Below, piece after piece: positions 1-10,068 of a DNA stretch of 64,000 nt. The notes beneath the pieces are model-generated. The model searched no databases and was not told the DNA's origin. It was given only the letters and a program-made list of their open reading frames with translations. A program made the position numbers and the translations under genes. How positions within the stretch are numbered: position 1 is the first letter of the stretch; each line of letters opens with the position of its first letter. Source of the DNA: Granulicatella adiacens ATCC 49175 (GTDB lineage: Bacteria; Bacillota; Bacilli; Lactobacillales; Aerococcaceae); the NCBI RefSeq assembly GCF_025150565.1, contig NZ_CP102283.1, positions 558,001 to 622,000 of the forward strand. Reading direction: 5' to 3'.

Positions 1-615
1 CCAAGTTGTGGACATATTCTTCACTTTTGGGATTTAATTCCAATTTTCTCTTATCTTTATCTTAGAGGATGTTGTCGCTACTGCCATCATAAAATTGGGG
101 GACGTTATTATTTTATTGAAGTATTCGTCTCTTTATTATTTATTTTGGTAGCTCTATTAAAAGGTCCGCTAGATATCTTAGGATTCTTTTTTTGTTCTTT
201 TTTAGTATTAATCGCATTGATGGATATTGATTCCTATGAAGTTGATTTAAGAGTACTTTTATTGCTATTACTTTTTGAAATATTACTTAGTTCTCAGACT
301 TGGGAAGAACGATTATTTTCAATGATAATTGGATTCTTGTTTTATGGGGTTATTAAGAGTTTGGGGCACTTCATTTGGAAAGAAGAAGCTTTTGGAATGG
401 GAGATGTTTATTTTTTAACAACATTAGGAATCATTTTTTCTCCAATCCAGATTACTTTTGTAGGATTGCTTTCTTTTGTATGTGGAGGAGTATTTTGTTG
501 TTTTTTACATTTTTTCTTTAGACTAAAAGAGCGAAGTGATAAAATCCCATTTACACCTTTTATAAGTATGAGTGCCATTATAACTTATTTATTTTCAATT
601 CAATGGATTGGCTAG
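1..615 (+). CDS. comC: Prepilin peptidase, 5' end cut by the window
   Basis: Membrane aspartyl protease (A24 family) that cleaves and usually N-methylates type IV prepilin-like proteins, in Gram-positives those of the competence pseudopilus. The reading frame is open from base 1, so the start lies upstream; 204 residues are visible. The beginning reads PSCGHILHFWDLIPIFSYL followed by CCRYC, the typical cysteine-containing N-terminal domain. The two catalytic aspartate regions are visible as LIALMDIDSYEVD and the GxGD motif in FGMGDVYF. The rest is a series of hydrophobic membrane segments. An in-frame TTG at 145 is not the real start, because conserved family sequence continues upstream of it. 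The symbol follows B. subtilis; streptococci use pilD or cilC. comFA, comFC and coiA elsewhere in the window support a competence role. Confidence 0.88.
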   Translation, partial: PSCGHILHFWDLIPIFSYLYLRGCCRYCHHKIGGRYYFIEVFVSLLFILVALLKGPLDILGFFFCSFLVLIALMDIDSYEVDLRVLLLLLLFEILLSSQTWEERLFSMIIGFLFYGVIKSLGHFIWKEEAFGMGDVYFLTTLGIIFSPIQITFVGLLSFVCGGVFCCFLHFFFRLKERSDKIPFTPFISMSAIITYLFSIQWIG

Positions 616-815
616 TTAAACGTTATTCTCTTTTGAGTTTTAGTTTGATTTTAAGTATAAAAACTATACTAAGACTATTCTATCTGACAAATATAAAAAC
701 AAATAGTGTATCTGTATTGTGAACAAATGTTTTTGTTATGTGGATATATTTTTGGCAGAAAGCTATAAACTTTTGTAAGATAGACGCCGTATAAGAAAGA
801 GAATAGAGGAAATAT

Positions 816-2063
816 ATGAACAACATTGTAGAGAGACTGAGTAAGCTCAGTTTAATTAATCGAATCGTAATTGGAATGGGAATTGGCATTTTTTTAGGAA
901 TTTTTGTTCCTTCTTTAACAGTCGTTGGAATCTTAGGAACTGTCTTTGTAAATGCATTAAAAGCAATTGCGCCTTTGCTAGTATTTTTTATCGTAATGAG
1001 TGCTTTAGCTCAACATAAAGAAGGTCATGAAACAAATATGAAGTCAATCGTTCTTCTCTATTTATTTGGAACTTTTGGAGCTGCTTTAGTTGGAGTAATT
1101 GCAAGCTTTGCATTTCCTATAACAATGACTCTTGCAGAAAGTACGACAGAAGTCACTGCACCGCAAGGAATCGCTGCAGTATTGGAAACTTTAGTTCTTA
1201 AATTAGTAGATAACCCGGTAAATGCATTAGTTTCTGCAAATTATATTGGAATATTATCTTGGGCAGTTCTATTTGGGATGGCATTTAGAAGAGCGGACGA
1301 ACCTATGAAGAATCTTTTAAAGCAAGTATCAGATGCAACTAGTCATGTAGTGAAGTTAGTAATTAGTTTTGCACCTATTGGAATAATGGGGTTAGTATAT
1401 ACAACTGTCTCAGAAAATGGAGTAGGGGTATTTGCGAATTATGGTAGTTTAATATTAGTACTGATTGGAAGCATGTTTTTTGTAGCTTTTGTTATGAATC
1501 CAATCATCGTATTCTTTATGATCAAAGAAAATCCATTTCCGCTTGTTTTACGCTGTTTAAAAGAAAGCGGAGTAACTGCTTTCTTTGTTCGTAGCTCTGC
1601 AGCAAATATTCCAGTAAATATGCAACTCTGTAAAGATTTAGGATTGGACGAAGATAGTTATTCTGTATCAATCCCACTAGTAGCAACGATTAATATGGCG
1701 GGGGCTGCAATTACAATCACAGTATTAACTTTAGCAGCAGTAAATACTTTAGGAATTCAAGTTGATTTTCTAACAGCATTAGTACTTAGTGTGTTATCAA
1801 CAATTGCTGCTTGTGGGGCATCTGGTGTCACAGGTGGATCATTATTATTAATCCCTGTAGCATGTAGTTTATTTGGAATTTCTAATGATATCGCAATGCA
1901 AGTTGTAGGTGTCGGTTTTATTATCGGAGTTCTACAAGATTCTTGCGAGACTGCATTGAATTCTTCTACAGATGTATTATTTACAGCTGCAGCAGAATTT
2001 AGACAATGGAAAAAAGAAGGACGCAACATTCAACTGAATCCTCAGTTAGCAGAATTAGAGTAG
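816..2063 (+). CDS. sstT: Serine/threonine:Na+ symporter SstT
   Basis: Secondary transporter of the dicarboxylate/amino acid:cation symporter family that imports serine and threonine with Na+. The protein has 415 residues, close to the family length. The N-terminal stretch with [18 protein letters not shown] and [19 protein letters not shown], and the later [17 protein letters not shown] and TINMAGAAI segments, are characteristic of SstT; the serine-rich and TINMAGAA regions form the substrate and cation site in this family. The protein is hydrophobic throughout. The ATG at 816 follows an AGAGGAAAT ribosome site. It is a single gene with a strong terminator right after it. Functionally it may use the Na+ gradient made by the oxaloacetate decarboxylase encoded at 30-33 kb; that link is inference. 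Confidence 0.93.
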   Translation: MNNIVERLSKLSLINRIVIGMGIGIFLGIFVPSLTVVGILGTVFVNALKAIAPLLVFFIVMSALAQHKEGHETNMKSIVLLYLFGTFGAALVGVIASFAFPITMTLAESTTEVTAPQGIAAVLETLVLKLVDNPVNALVSANYIGILSWAVLFGMAFRRADEPMKNLLKQVSDATSHVVKLVISFAPIGIMGLVYTTVSENGVGVFANYGSLILVLIGSMFFVAFVMNPIIVFFMIKENPFPLVLRCLKESGVTAFFVRSSAANIPVNMQLCKDLGLDEDSYSVSIPLVATINMAGAAITITVLTLAAVNTLGIQVDFLTALVLSVLSTIAACGASGVTGGSLLLIPVACSLFGISNDIAMQVVGVGFIIGVLQDSCETALNSSTDVLFTAAAEFRQWKKEGRNIQLNPQLAELE

Positions 2064-2070
2064 TATATTG

Positions 2071-2110
2071 AAAAACCTCTATTCAACAAATTTGTTGAAT
2101 AGAGGTTTTT
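2071..2110. terminator. Bidirectional terminator, perfect 40-bp palindrome
   Basis: The left half AAAAACCTCTATTCAACAAA is followed at once by its exact reverse complement. Reading either way gives a stem ending in a T run, so it can stop transcripts of both sstT (plus) and gatD (minus), whose 3' ends converge here. The gatD stop codon lies two bases beyond the palindrome. Confidence 0.9.
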
Positions 2111-2111
2111 G

Positions 2112-2771
2112 TTATGCATTTTTTGCATGTCTTCTTTGAGCAGCCGTTTGAATAATTCGATCTGCAAGGTGTTGATTTCTAACGAGAATTGGTCCGTGGA
2201 AATAAGAGCAAAACACGTTTTTGTAGTGACAACCTTCCGCATGATCTTCTTCATTATTTCCAAAACCTTTTACTACTTTTCCAAGAGGTTTCATATTTTT
2301 ACCTAAGTAAGTTCTACCAATATGATTCTCGTATCCTAAATACGTTTCTCCAAATTCTTCGTTAAAGATTTCAACATCACCAATTAAACGATTTGGAAAT
2401 TGACCGTTAGTGCAAACGTCGATAGCACTAATCCCATTGAGACGTTCGCCACTAGCATTTACGTAATAACGGCCTAATAATTGGAAACCACCGCAAATAG
2501 CTACGACAACTCCATCATCTTCAATATACTCGATTAAAGTATCTTTTTTGTTTTGAAGATCTTTTGCAACAACAGTTTGTTCATAATCTTGACCACCGCC
2601 AAACATTACGATATCAAATTCTTCTGGATTGAAGTCTTCTTCTAAGCTGATAAGAGTAGTTTCGACTTCGTATCCTAATTTTTTTGCACGGTGTTGTAAC
2701 ATGAGTAAGTTTCCATTATCACCGTATGTGTTCATTAGGTTTCCGTATAAATGACAGATTCTTAATTTCAT
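2112..2771 (-). CDS. gatD: Lipid II isoglutaminyl synthase, glutaminase subunit GatD
   Basis: Class I glutamine amidotransferase (CobB/CobQ-like) that frees ammonia from glutamine for MurT, which amidates the D-Glu of lipid II to D-isoglutamine. This occurs at the cytoplasmic face of the membrane and affects cross-linking and lysozyme and beta-lactam tolerance. Length is 219 residues, slightly shorter than staphylococcal GatD. The nucleophile is Cys93 in VVVAICGGFQLLG; the catalytic His is probably His193 in YFHGPILVRN. The start codon overlaps the last four bases of murT, the usual coupled murT-gatD arrangement. Confidence 0.93.
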   Translation of the reverse strand: MKLRICHLYGNLMNTYGDNGNLLMLQHRAKKLGYEVETTLISLEEDFNPEEFDIVMFGGGQDYEQTVVAKDLQNKKDTLIEYIEDDGVVVAICGGFQLLGRYYVNASGERLNGISAIDVCTNGQFPNRLIGDVEIFNEEFGETYLGYENHIGRTYLGKNMKPLGKVVKGFGNNEEDHAEGCHYKNVFCSYFHGPILVRNQHLADRIIQTAAQRRHAKNA

Positions 2772-4111
2772 CCGTTCATCCCTTCCTTAAGGTATCCTTC
2801 TTTAGCAAAGTCTTTACGTAAGTCGAGTAGAGCAGTATAAGTTGCTAGTACATTGACTTTCTTCGTTGGCGCTTTGCGAATCCAATCGATTAATTCTGCA
2901 TTTGTTTTAAAGACTTTGATATTTTCAAAACCGGCAACTTCCATACGTACACCGAGGTCTTCCACACGGATACCACTAATGGCTGTATCGACTGCATTCA
3001 AAGCATGTAAGCCTTCGAAATCGCCATCCCAAATCCAACTGACATCTTGACCATCTGCAGGGTTATCATTTAAGAGAACACCTAAACTGAATGGTTCTTT
3101 TTCATAACTTAATAACTGAACGATTTGGTTAAATCCAACTGGGTTTTTAATTAAGTTCAACATCACTTCTTTATCTTCAACGGCAAAGGTTTCTTGACGA
3201 CCGAATACGCGCTGCGCTTTAGAGAAGCCTTCTTGGATTTCTTCCGTAGAAAGGCCAAAGAATTTTGCAGCAGAGTATGCAGCTAAGGCATTATAAATAT
3301 TATATAGTCCAGCAATTGGAATTGAGAAAGTTGTACCGTCAATATCAAATGAAGAACCTGTTAAAGACAATTCATTTAAAGCAGTGACTGCATAATTCAA
3401 TTCAGGACGTTTGAAGTCGCATTTTGGACAATAGTATTTACCAAGGTTGCTATAAGTAATACTCTTATAATGCAAGATAGATTGGCAGTGAGGACAAAGA
3501 ACACCATCTGTATTGTAGTGAGCCATCATTTCACTATCTTCAGTATGATTAAATCCAAAATATAGACGTGGATTAGGTAATTCGTCACTATTAAATATTG
3601 GCGCATCTCCATTTGCAAGAATGGTTGCAGATGGAGCAAAAGCCGCTCCGTCTAACATAAATTGATAAGTTGTATATATCTCACCAAATCGATCCATTTG
3701 GTCGCGAAAAATATTCGTAAACACAAATAGTTTAGGTTCGATATAAGGAGTGATATGCTTAATCGTAGCTTCATCCACCTCTAGAACAGCAATGTTCTTT
3801 TCACCCTTTTTAGGAGAATGATTTAAAAAAGTAGATACAATCCCTTGAGTTAGATTTGCTCCAGTTGGGTTTGTTAAAATATTAGGATATTTTTGTTTTA
3901 AAAGTTGAACGATAAGGGAAGTTGTTAATGTCTTTCCGTTTGTTCCGCTGACGATAATCACATCGTAGTTCTCCGCTAGGGATTTTAAAATTGTAGGATC
4001 AATAGCATGTGCCACTTTTCCTGGCATGCTACTGCCACCTTTTGTAAAAGTTTTAAGAGCCCATCTAGTGAATTTCCCTGCTCCTAAAGCAACTTGTGTT
4101 CTTATATTCAA
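2768..4111 (-). CDS. murT: Lipid II isoglutaminyl synthase, ligase subunit MurT
   Basis: Mur ligase homologue that activates the D-glutamate carboxylate of lipid II with ATP and amidates it with ammonia supplied by GatD. Length is 447 residues. The ATP-binding loop is VSGTNGKTLTTS near residue 60. An inserted four-cysteine ribbon, CPHC and CPKC around residues 207-230, is the zinc-ribbon mark of MurT that MurC-F lack. A C-terminal DUF1727-like region with ISGIRVEDLGVRME follows. It is first of a two-gene operon with gatD (4-base overlap) and has an extended -10 element about 35 bases upstream. Confidence 0.93.
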   Translation of the reverse strand: MNIRTQVALGAGKFTRWALKTFTKGGSSMPGKVAHAIDPTILKSLAENYDVIIVSGTNGKTLTTSLIVQLLKQKYPNILTNPTGANLTQGIVSTFLNHSPKKGEKNIAVLEVDEATIKHITPYIEPKLFVFTNIFRDQMDRFGEIYTTYQFMLDGAAFAPSATILANGDAPIFNSDELPNPRLYFGFNHTEDSEMMAHYNTDGVLCPHCQSILHYKSITYSNLGKYYCPKCDFKRPELNYAVTALNELSLTGSSFDIDGTTFSIPIAGLYNIYNALAAYSAAKFFGLSTEEIQEGFSKAQRVFGRQETFAVEDKEVMLNLIKNPVGFNQIVQLLSYEKEPFSLGVLLNDNPADGQDVSWIWDGDFEGLHALNAVDTAISGIRVEDLGVRMEVAGFENIKVFKTNAELIDWIRKAPTKKVNVLATYTALLDLRKDFAKEGYLKEGMNG

Positions 4112-4143
4112 TTTTGACGATCCTTTCCTATAGATTCTTCACT

Positions 4144-4152
4144 ATTGTAGCA
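4144..4152 (-). promoter_or_regulatory. Extended -10 element for murT-gatD
   Basis: On the minus strand the sequence reads TGCTACAAT, a TGn plus near-consensus -10, 33 bases before the murT start. No good -35 box is seen at the proper distance, as is common with extended -10 promoters. Confidence 0.5.
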
Positions 4153-4305
4153 TACTTTAATCAAAAGTGGTTTAAAAAAACTTTTTAAATACTATGCAAA
4201 TTTATTAAGGGTAATGTGCTTATAAGAAACGGTTTTTCTTTGCACAAACGTAGCAGTTTATCGTAAGATATTAAAGGTATAGTTTATCAATTGGAGGAAT
4301 AGAAA

Positions 4306-4884
4306 GTGGCACAATTATTTTTTAAATATGGTGCAATGAATAGTGGTAAATCCATTGAAATTTTAAAGGTTGCTCATAATTATGAGGAACAGAACAAGCC
4401 CGTTTTATTATTTACGAGTGCAATAGATGATCGTGATCAAGTTGGCTATGTTTCTAGCCGTATCGGTGTTCGTCGTGAAGCAATTCCCATTTTTGAAGAG
4501 ACACCTATTTACGAAATTGTCGAAGGGCAAGCTGTAAAACCATATTGTATTTTGATTGATGAATCTCAATTCTTATCAAAACATCACATTCTTGAACTCG
4601 CTCGAATTGTTGACGAATTAAATATTCCAGTAATGGCATTTGGACTTAAGAATGATTTTCAAAACGAATTATTTGAAGGTTCTAAATACTTATTACTTTA
4701 TGCTGATAAAATCGAAGAAATAAAAACGATTTGTTGGTATTGTCATAAAAAAGCAAGTATGAATATGCGTGTAGTGGATGGTGTACCAGTGTATACGGGA
4801 GAACAAATCCAAATTGGGGGTAATGATGCTTATTATCCAGTTTGTCGTTATCACTATAACCATCCTGGTGAAGAACGCTTATAA
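4306..4884 (+). CDS. tdk: Thymidine kinase
   Basis: Phosphorylates thymidine with ATP in the pyrimidine salvage pathway. Length is 192 residues, normal for the type II (TK1-like) family. The P-loop is [10 protein letters not shown] near the N terminus, the DESQFL motif carries the DxxQ/E metal region, and the structural zinc site is visible as CWYC and CRYHY. The start codon is GTG at 4306, preceded by TTGGAGGAATAG; no in-frame ATG precedes the P-loop at the right distance. The order tdk-prfA-prmC-tsaC-glyA-upp-atp is common in Firmicutes and supports the call. Confidence 0.95.
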   Translation: MAQLFFKYGAMNSGKSIEILKVAHNYEEQNKPVLLFTSAIDDRDQVGYVSSRIGVRREAIPIFEETPIYEIVEGQAVKPYCILIDESQFLSKHHILELARIVDELNIPVMAFGLKNDFQNELFEGSKYLLLYADKIEEIKTICWYCHKKASMNMRVVDGVPVYTGEQIQIGGNDAYYPVCRYHYNHPGEERL

Positions 4885-4905
4885 GAGAAGAAAAAGGAGA
4901 AAAGT

Positions 4906-5985
4906 ATGTTCGATCAATTAGATAGTTTTATTATTCGGTACGATGAACTTTCAGAGCTATTAAGTGACCCGGAAGTTATTGGCGATACAAAACGCTTCAT
5001 GGAACTAACAAAAGAAGAAGCGAATTTACGCCCAAAAGTAGAAACCTTTAAACGTTATCAACAAGTTGTTGAAGAAATTAGCGACACAGAGGAAATGCTT
5101 GGTGAAAGCTTAGATGCCGAAATGGCAGAAATGGCGAAAGAAGAACTAAGCTCCCTCAAAAAAGAAAAAGTAGAATTAGAAGATAAAATCAAATTTTTAC
5201 TTTTACCAGAAGACCCAAATGATGGTAAAAACATCATCATGGAAATTCGCGGAGCTGCTGGTGGAGACGAAGCCGCGTTATTCGCTGGTGACTTACTAAC
5301 GATGTATCAAAAATATGCAGAGTCACAAGGCTGGCGTGTAGAAGTGATGGATGCCAACGTTACAGGTATCGGTGGATATAAAGAAGTTATTTTAATGATT
5401 ACAGGGGATAATGTATTCTCTAAATTAAAATATGAATCTGGTGCGCACCGTGTACAACGTGTTCCGTCAACTGAATCTCAAGGACGTGTGCATACTTCAA
5501 CAGCAACAGTCGTTGTAATGCCTGAAGCAGAAGAAGTAGAAATTGAATTAGAAGATAAAGATATTCGTGTGGATATTTACCATGCATCAGGTGCCGGCGG
5601 ACAGCACGTTAATAAAACTGCATCTGCCGTACGTTTAACTCACTTGCCAACAGGAATTGTTGTTGCAATGCAAGATGAACGTTCGCAACTGAAGAACCGT
5701 GAGAAAGCAATGAAAGTATTACGTGCGCGTGTATACGACAAGATTTCTCAAGAAGCCCAATCTGAATATGATGCAAACCGTAAGTCTGCAGTTGGTACTG
5801 GGGACCGTTCAGAACGTATTCGTACGTACAACTTCCCACAAAACCGTGTTACAGACCACCGTATTGGTTTAACACTTCAAAAGTTAGACCAAGTGTTAGC
5901 TGGAAAAATTGATGAAATTGTCGACGCTTTAATTCTTTATGATCACACAGAAAAATTGGAGCAATTAAATAATGGAAACAACTAA
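4906..5985 (+). CDS. prfA: Peptide chain release factor 1
   Basis: Terminates translation at UAA and UAG. Length is 359 residues. The peptidyl-tRNA hydrolysis motif GGQ is seen in [16 protein letters not shown], and the codon-recognition tripeptide region reads VPSTESQGR, so PST takes the place of the E. coli PAT. It follows tdk by 21 bases and overlaps prmC, the methylase that modifies the GGQ glutamine, by 14 bases, so the two are probably translated together. Confidence 0.96.
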   Translation: MFDQLDSFIIRYDELSELLSDPEVIGDTKRFMELTKEEANLRPKVETFKRYQQVVEEISDTEEMLGESLDAEMAEMAKEELSSLKKEKVELEDKIKFLLLPEDPNDGKNIIMEIRGAAGGDEAALFAGDLLTMYQKYAESQGWRVEVMDANVTGIGGYKEVILMITGDNVFSKLKYESGAHRVQRVPSTESQGRVHTSTATVVVMPEAEEVEIELEDKDIRVDIYHASGAGGQHVNKTASAVRLTHLPTGIVVAMQDERSQLKNREKAMKVLRARVYDKISQEAQSEYDANRKSAVGTGDRSERIRTYNFPQNRVTDHRIGLTLQKLDQVLAGKIDEIVDALILYDHTEKLEQLNNGNN

Positions 5986-6844
5986 TCCAACGAACCAAGA
6001 AGTCCTCATAAGGGCTTCTTGTTTTTTAGAAGAGAAACAACCGAATATAGGGCGCAAAGAATGCCAGCACCTAGTTAGAGAATTAATGCTATTTAAGAAT
6101 CATTGGACGTTGTCGCAATTTCTTTTGAATTTACGACAAGAAGCTAAGGTGACTTTCGAGGACTTGGAACCTGAGTTGTTGCGCTTAAGTAAGTTTGAAC
6201 CATTGCAGCAAATTACAGGAGTTGCTGAGTTTCTAGGGGAAGAATTTATCGTTACTAAGGATACCTTAATTCCTCGTCCTGAAACGGAAGAGCTTGTATT
6301 AAAGGTCCAGTCGTTTTTAGAACAGTGTCCAGTTGGGAATGTCCTAGAAATTGGCGTCGGAACGGGATGTATTATTTTAAGTCTTGAAAGACTGGTTGGG
6401 CGACATCATTATAAGGGGTGCGATATTTCAGAGGAAGCACTCATTGTTGCTCAAAAGAATCGAGATAAGTTCAATCTTCAAACTGAATTGTTTTACAGTG
6501 ATGTATATAGCAACGTACCTCGTGAACAGTTTGAATGTATTATTAGTAATCCACCGTATATTGCATTTTCAGAAGAAGCATTAATGGATGAATCAGTGCG
6601 ACTTTATGAGCCAATTCAGGCATTGTTTGCAGAAAATGAAGGCCTTGCGATTTACGAAAAGATTGCCAACCGATTAGAAGAATTTTTAACAGATAGTGGG
6701 CATGCCTTTTTCGAGATTGGATTTAACCAAGGGGCAAGTGTACAACGAATTTTTAGTGAAGCTTGTCCAAATCGAAAAGTAAGCATCCAAAAAGATATTG
6801 CAGGATTAGATCGAATGATTATTGTGAGTGGAAAGGAGGCGTAG
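5972..6844 (+). CDS. prmC: Release factor glutamine methyltransferase PrmC
   Basis: Transfers a methyl group from S-adenosylmethionine to the glutamine of the GGQ motif of RF1 and RF2. Length is 290 residues. It has a helical N-terminal substrate domain, then a Rossmann methyltransferase domain with the SAM-binding [11 protein letters not shown] loop and the NPPY catalytic motif in [10 protein letters not shown]. Its start lies inside the end of prfA, and its stop is two bases before the next start codon. prfB, the other substrate gene, is also in this window at about 40.3 kb. Confidence 0.95.
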   Translation: METTNPTNQEVLIRASCFLEEKQPNIGRKECQHLVRELMLFKNHWTLSQFLLNLRQEAKVTFEDLEPELLRLSKFEPLQQITGVAEFLGEEFIVTKDTLIPRPETEELVLKVQSFLEQCPVGNVLEIGVGTGCIILSLERLVGRHHYKGCDISEEALIVAQKNRDKFNLQTELFYSDVYSNVPREQFECIISNPPYIAFSEEALMDESVRLYEPIQALFAENEGLAIYEKIANRLEEFLTDSGHAFFEIGFNQGASVQRIFSEACPNRKVSIQKDIAGLDRMIIVSGKEA

Positions 6845-6846
6845 TA

Positions 6847-7857
6847 ATGGAAACACAAATTTTTACAAAAGAAAACTTAGATATTGCAGCTAAAGCTTTA
6901 CAACAGGGAGAAATTGTTTCTTTTCCAACGGAAACGGTATATGGATTAGGAGCAATCGCAACAAGTCAAGAAGCTGTTTTAAAGGTGTTTGAAGCCAAAG
7001 GACGTCCAAGTGATAATCCACTGATTGTTCATATTAGTGATATCCAGCAGATGACTTCTACTGTAGAAGAAGTCCCTGAAATTGCGCTAACCTTAGCGAA
7101 GGCTTTTTGGCCGGGGCCACTGACGATGATTCTAAAGGCAAAACCAGGAATTTACGCTCCAGCCTTATCCGCTGGGCTGCCAACGGTGTCATTTCGTATG
7201 CCGAATCATCCATTGACATTAGAATTAATCACAAAAGTGGGTATTCCTCTCGTGGGACCAAGTGCGAACCTATCGACGAAGCCAAGTCCAACAAAAGTAC
7301 AACATGTATTTGAAGATATGAATGGTCGTATTCGTGGAATTGTGGATGGAGGCTCCTCCACTGTCGGTGTAGAGTCAACGGTAATTGACTTAACGAACGA
7401 AGAGGGACCTGTTATCTTAAGACCGGGCGTGATAACAAAAGAGCAGATTGAATCGGTTATTGGGCCTATTCAATCTTCTGTTACCACAAAAACTGGAGAG
7501 CGTGAAATACCCAAATCTCCAGGGATGAAATATCGTCATTACGCCCCCAAAACACCAGTGTTGGTTGTAGAAGGGGCAGTAGAGTCCTTTACAAAAGCTA
7601 TCCAAGAAGCTCAGAATAATGGGAAGACAGTCGGTATTATGGCTCAAAATGCAATTGTAGATGCGGTTGAAAGTAGGGTGAAAGGTATTTACAAGATGGG
7701 TACGAGCGTGGATGATATGAATCGCTCGTTATTTGATGCACTTCGAACATTAGATCATTTGGAGTTAGATATAATTTTAGCTCAGGGCGCGCCAGAAGAG
7801 GGCGTTGGAATCGCGTATATGAACCGTTTGAAAAAAGCGGCATCCACTGTCCTTTAG
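6847..7857 (+). CDS. tsaC: L-threonylcarbamoyladenylate synthase (TsaC/Sua5 type)
   Basis: Makes threonylcarbamoyl-AMP from threonine, bicarbonate and ATP, the first step of t6A37 modification of ANN-decoding tRNAs. Length from the ATG at 6847 is 336 residues: a YrdC domain with FPTETVYGLGA and KGRPSDNPL, then a C-terminal Sua5 domain of about 120 residues, so this is the long Sua5 type. The frame is open further upstream into prmC, but the AAGGAGGCG site at the end of prmC fits the ATG at 6847. tsaB and tsaD, which finish the modification, are at 50.6-53.4 kb; tsaE is not in the window. Confidence 0.93.
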   Translation: METQIFTKENLDIAAKALQQGEIVSFPTETVYGLGAIATSQEAVLKVFEAKGRPSDNPLIVHISDIQQMTSTVEEVPEIALTLAKAFWPGPLTMILKAKPGIYAPALSAGLPTVSFRMPNHPLTLELITKVGIPLVGPSANLSTKPSPTKVQHVFEDMNGRIRGIVDGGSSTVGVESTVIDLTNEEGPVILRPGVITKEQIESVIGPIQSSVTTKTGEREIPKSPGMKYRHYAPKTPVLVVEGAVESFTKAIQEAQNNGKTVGIMAQNAIVDAVESRVKGIYKMGTSVDDMNRSLFDALRTLDHLELDIILAQGAPEEGVGIAYMNRLKKAASTVL

Positions 7858-7892
7858 GAAAACTCATAGCTTTTCTACAAAAAGTGATAATG

Positions 7893-7901
7893 TGATAGAA
7901 T
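7893..7901 (+). promoter_or_regulatory. Possible extended -10 for glyA
   Basis: TGATAGAAT lies 30 bases before the glyA start and has the TGn extension. No convincing -35 box is seen, so this is only a candidate. Confidence 0.35.
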
Positions 7902-7931
7902 AGGAAGGTAAGAATAGAAAGGGGTAGTTGA

Positions 7932-9164
7932 ATGAGTCAATTTACAGAAGATAAAATCATCTTTGAGACGATTGAAAAAGAACTTCATCGTCAGCAACAG
8001 GGGATTGAATTGATTGCATCAGAAAACTTCGTATCAGAAGGAGTTTTACGTGCACAAGGAAGTATTCTAACGAATAAGTATGCAGAAGGGTATCCAGGGC
8101 GTCGTTACTATGGCGGATGTGAGTACGTGGATGTCATCGAACAACTAGCGATTGATCGTGTAAAAGAATTATTCGGTGCTGAATATGCTAATGTTCAACC
8201 TCACTCGGGTTCTCAAGCAAATATGGCTGCATATCGTGCTTTAGTAAAGAAGGGCGATAAGATTTTAGGGATGGACTTAAACCATGGTGGTCACTTGACT
8301 CACGGAATGGGAGTAAACTTCTCTGGACAAGATTATCATTTTGTTTCTTATGGAGTAAATCAAGAAACTGAAACAATCGATTATGATGAATTAGAACGTA
8401 TTGCTAAAGAAGAAAAACCACAATTAATTGTAGCTGGAGCTTCAGCGTACCCACGAGAAATTGACTTCAAACGCATTGGCGAAATTGCTAAGGAAGTTGG
8501 AGCTTATTTTATGGTGGATATGGCACATATTGCTGGTTTAGTCGCTAAAGGAGCCCATCAAAGTCCAGTACCTTATGCTGACGTAGTAACATCAACAACA
8601 CATAAAACATTGCGTGGACCACGTGGTGGCTTAATTTTAGCAAAAGAAGAATTTGGCAAGAAACTAAATAGCGCCATCTTCCCTGGAATCCAAGGTGGAC
8701 CGTTAGAACACGTGATTGCTGGTAAAGCAGTTGCTTTCCATGAAGCTCTTCAACCAGCATTTGGTGAGTATATCGAGCAAGTCGTGAATAATGCTAAAGC
8801 AATGGCCCAAGTGTTTGAAGGAACAGTGATTCGTGCGATTTCAGGTGGTACTGATAACCATCTATTACTCCTCGATATTAAAGAAACTGGATTAAACGGT
8901 AAAGAAGCGCAAGAATTACTTGACACTGTTGGAATTACAGTGAATAAAAATACCATTCCATTTGATACATTACCACCTGTTAAAACAAGTGGGATTCGTG
9001 TCGGAACGGCAGCTATTACTACTCGTGGCTTTGATGAAGTTGCTGCGAAGAAAGTAGCAGAGTTAATCCTTACAACATTAACAAATCCTGAAAATAAAGA
9101 AGTGTTAAATAGTGTCCGTCAAGAAGTGAAACAATTGACTGAAACTTTCAAACTATATGCATAA
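7932..9164 (+). CDS. glyA: Serine hydroxymethyltransferase
   Basis: PLP enzyme that converts serine and tetrahydrofolate into glycine and methylene-tetrahydrofolate, the main one-carbon source. Length is 410 residues. Conserved blocks are [12 protein letters not shown], the [15 protein letters not shown] region, and the PLP lysine in [14 protein letters not shown]. The ATG at 7932 follows an AAAGGGGTAG ribosome site. It lies between tsaC and upp as in many Bacilli. Confidence 0.97.
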   Translation: MSQFTEDKIIFETIEKELHRQQQGIELIASENFVSEGVLRAQGSILTNKYAEGYPGRRYYGGCEYVDVIEQLAIDRVKELFGAEYANVQPHSGSQANMAAYRALVKKGDKILGMDLNHGGHLTHGMGVNFSGQDYHFVSYGVNQETETIDYDELERIAKEEKPQLIVAGASAYPREIDFKRIGEIAKEVGAYFMVDMAHIAGLVAKGAHQSPVPYADVVTSTTHKTLRGPRGGLILAKEEFGKKLNSAIFPGIQGGPLEHVIAGKAVAFHEALQPAFGEYIEQVVNNAKAMAQVFEGTVIRAISGGTDNHLLLLDIKETGLNGKEAQELLDTVGITVNKNTIPFDTLPPVKTSGIRVGTAAITTRGFDEVAAKKVAELILTTLTNPENKEVLNSVRQEVKQLTETFKLYA

Positions 9165-9294
9165 ACAACTTGATGTAAAAGTTTGTTACTTTTTATGAAA
9201 ATAATTAAAAGTTTTCAAACTGATACTAGAAATTTACTAGTTTTTTAGGTAAAATAACAGAAGTGACACTAATGTATTGGAAGGAGAATGACAA

Positions 9295-9930
9295 ATGGGA
9301 AAATTTCACGTACTTAATCATCCGTTAATTCAACATAAATTAACAATGATTCGTCAAAAAGATTGTGGAACAAAAGTATTCCGCGAAGTTGTAAACGAAA
9401 TTTCAATGCTAATGGCTTATGAGGTTTCTAGAGATTTACCTCTTGAAGATGTAGAAATCGAAACTCCTCTTGTTAAAACAACATTAAAAACATTAGCTGG
9501 TAAAAAAGTAGCAATTATTCCAATCCTTCGTGCTGGTTTAGGGATGGTAGATGGAATTTTAGAATTGATTCCAGCTGCTAAAATTGGTCACGTTGGTATG
9601 TATCGCGATCATGATACTTTGCAACCTGTAGAATATTTCGTGAAATTGCCTTCAGATATTTCTGAAAGACAGTTGTTTGTCGTAGATCCAATGCTAGCTA
9701 CAGGGGGAAGTGCTGTTGCAGCAATTGATGCATTACTTAAACGTGGTGCACAGCCTAACTCTATTAAGTTTTGTTGCTTAGTAGCTGCCCCAGAAGGAGT
9801 AGAAACCTTACGTAGCGCACATCCTGAAATCGACATTTATGCAGCAGCATTAGATGAACGATTAAATGAGCATGGATACATTCTTCCAGGATTAGGGGAT
9901 GCTGGAGATCGTTTATTCGGAACCAAATAA
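9295..9930 (+). CDS. upp: Uracil phosphoribosyltransferase
   Basis: Makes UMP from uracil and PRPP for pyrimidine salvage. Length is 211 residues. The start [17 protein letters not shown] and the PRPP loop [11 protein letters not shown] are typical, and the C-terminal uracil-binding region [13 protein letters not shown] is intact. A strong AAGGAGAATG ribosome site precedes the ATG. A weak possible hairpin with a T run at about 9223-9246 lies upstream. The atp operon follows after a 138-base gap that contains a long inverted repeat. Confidence 0.96.
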   Translation: MGKFHVLNHPLIQHKLTMIRQKDCGTKVFREVVNEISMLMAYEVSRDLPLEDVEIETPLVKTTLKTLAGKKVAIIPILRAGLGMVDGILELIPAAKIGHVGMYRDHDTLQPVEYFVKLPSDISERQLFVVDPMLATGGSAVAAIDALLKRGAQPNSIKFCCLVAAPEGVETLRSAHPEIDIYAAALDERLNEHGYILPGLGDAGDRLFGTK

Positions 9931-9973
9931 TTAATTAATGTAGTCAACGCTTTTGCGATAGACTATTGCCAAC

Positions 9974-10035
9974 GAATCTGACAATAATCACCGTACTGAG
10001 CGAATGCCTCAATGTATGGAGATGTTGTCAGATTC
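9974..10035. repeat. Inverted repeat in the upp-atpB gap
   Basis: GAATCTGACAA at 9974-9984 is exactly repeated in inverse at 10025-10035. The 40-base interval contains a second partial pairing, ACTGAG with CTCAATGT. The structure ends 16 bases before the strong atpB ribosome site. No long T run follows, so it is more like a leader structure or processing site than a terminator. Confidence 0.6.
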
Positions 10036-10068
10036 TTTATTTGGTGAAAAGGAGGGGAAATAAGATTC

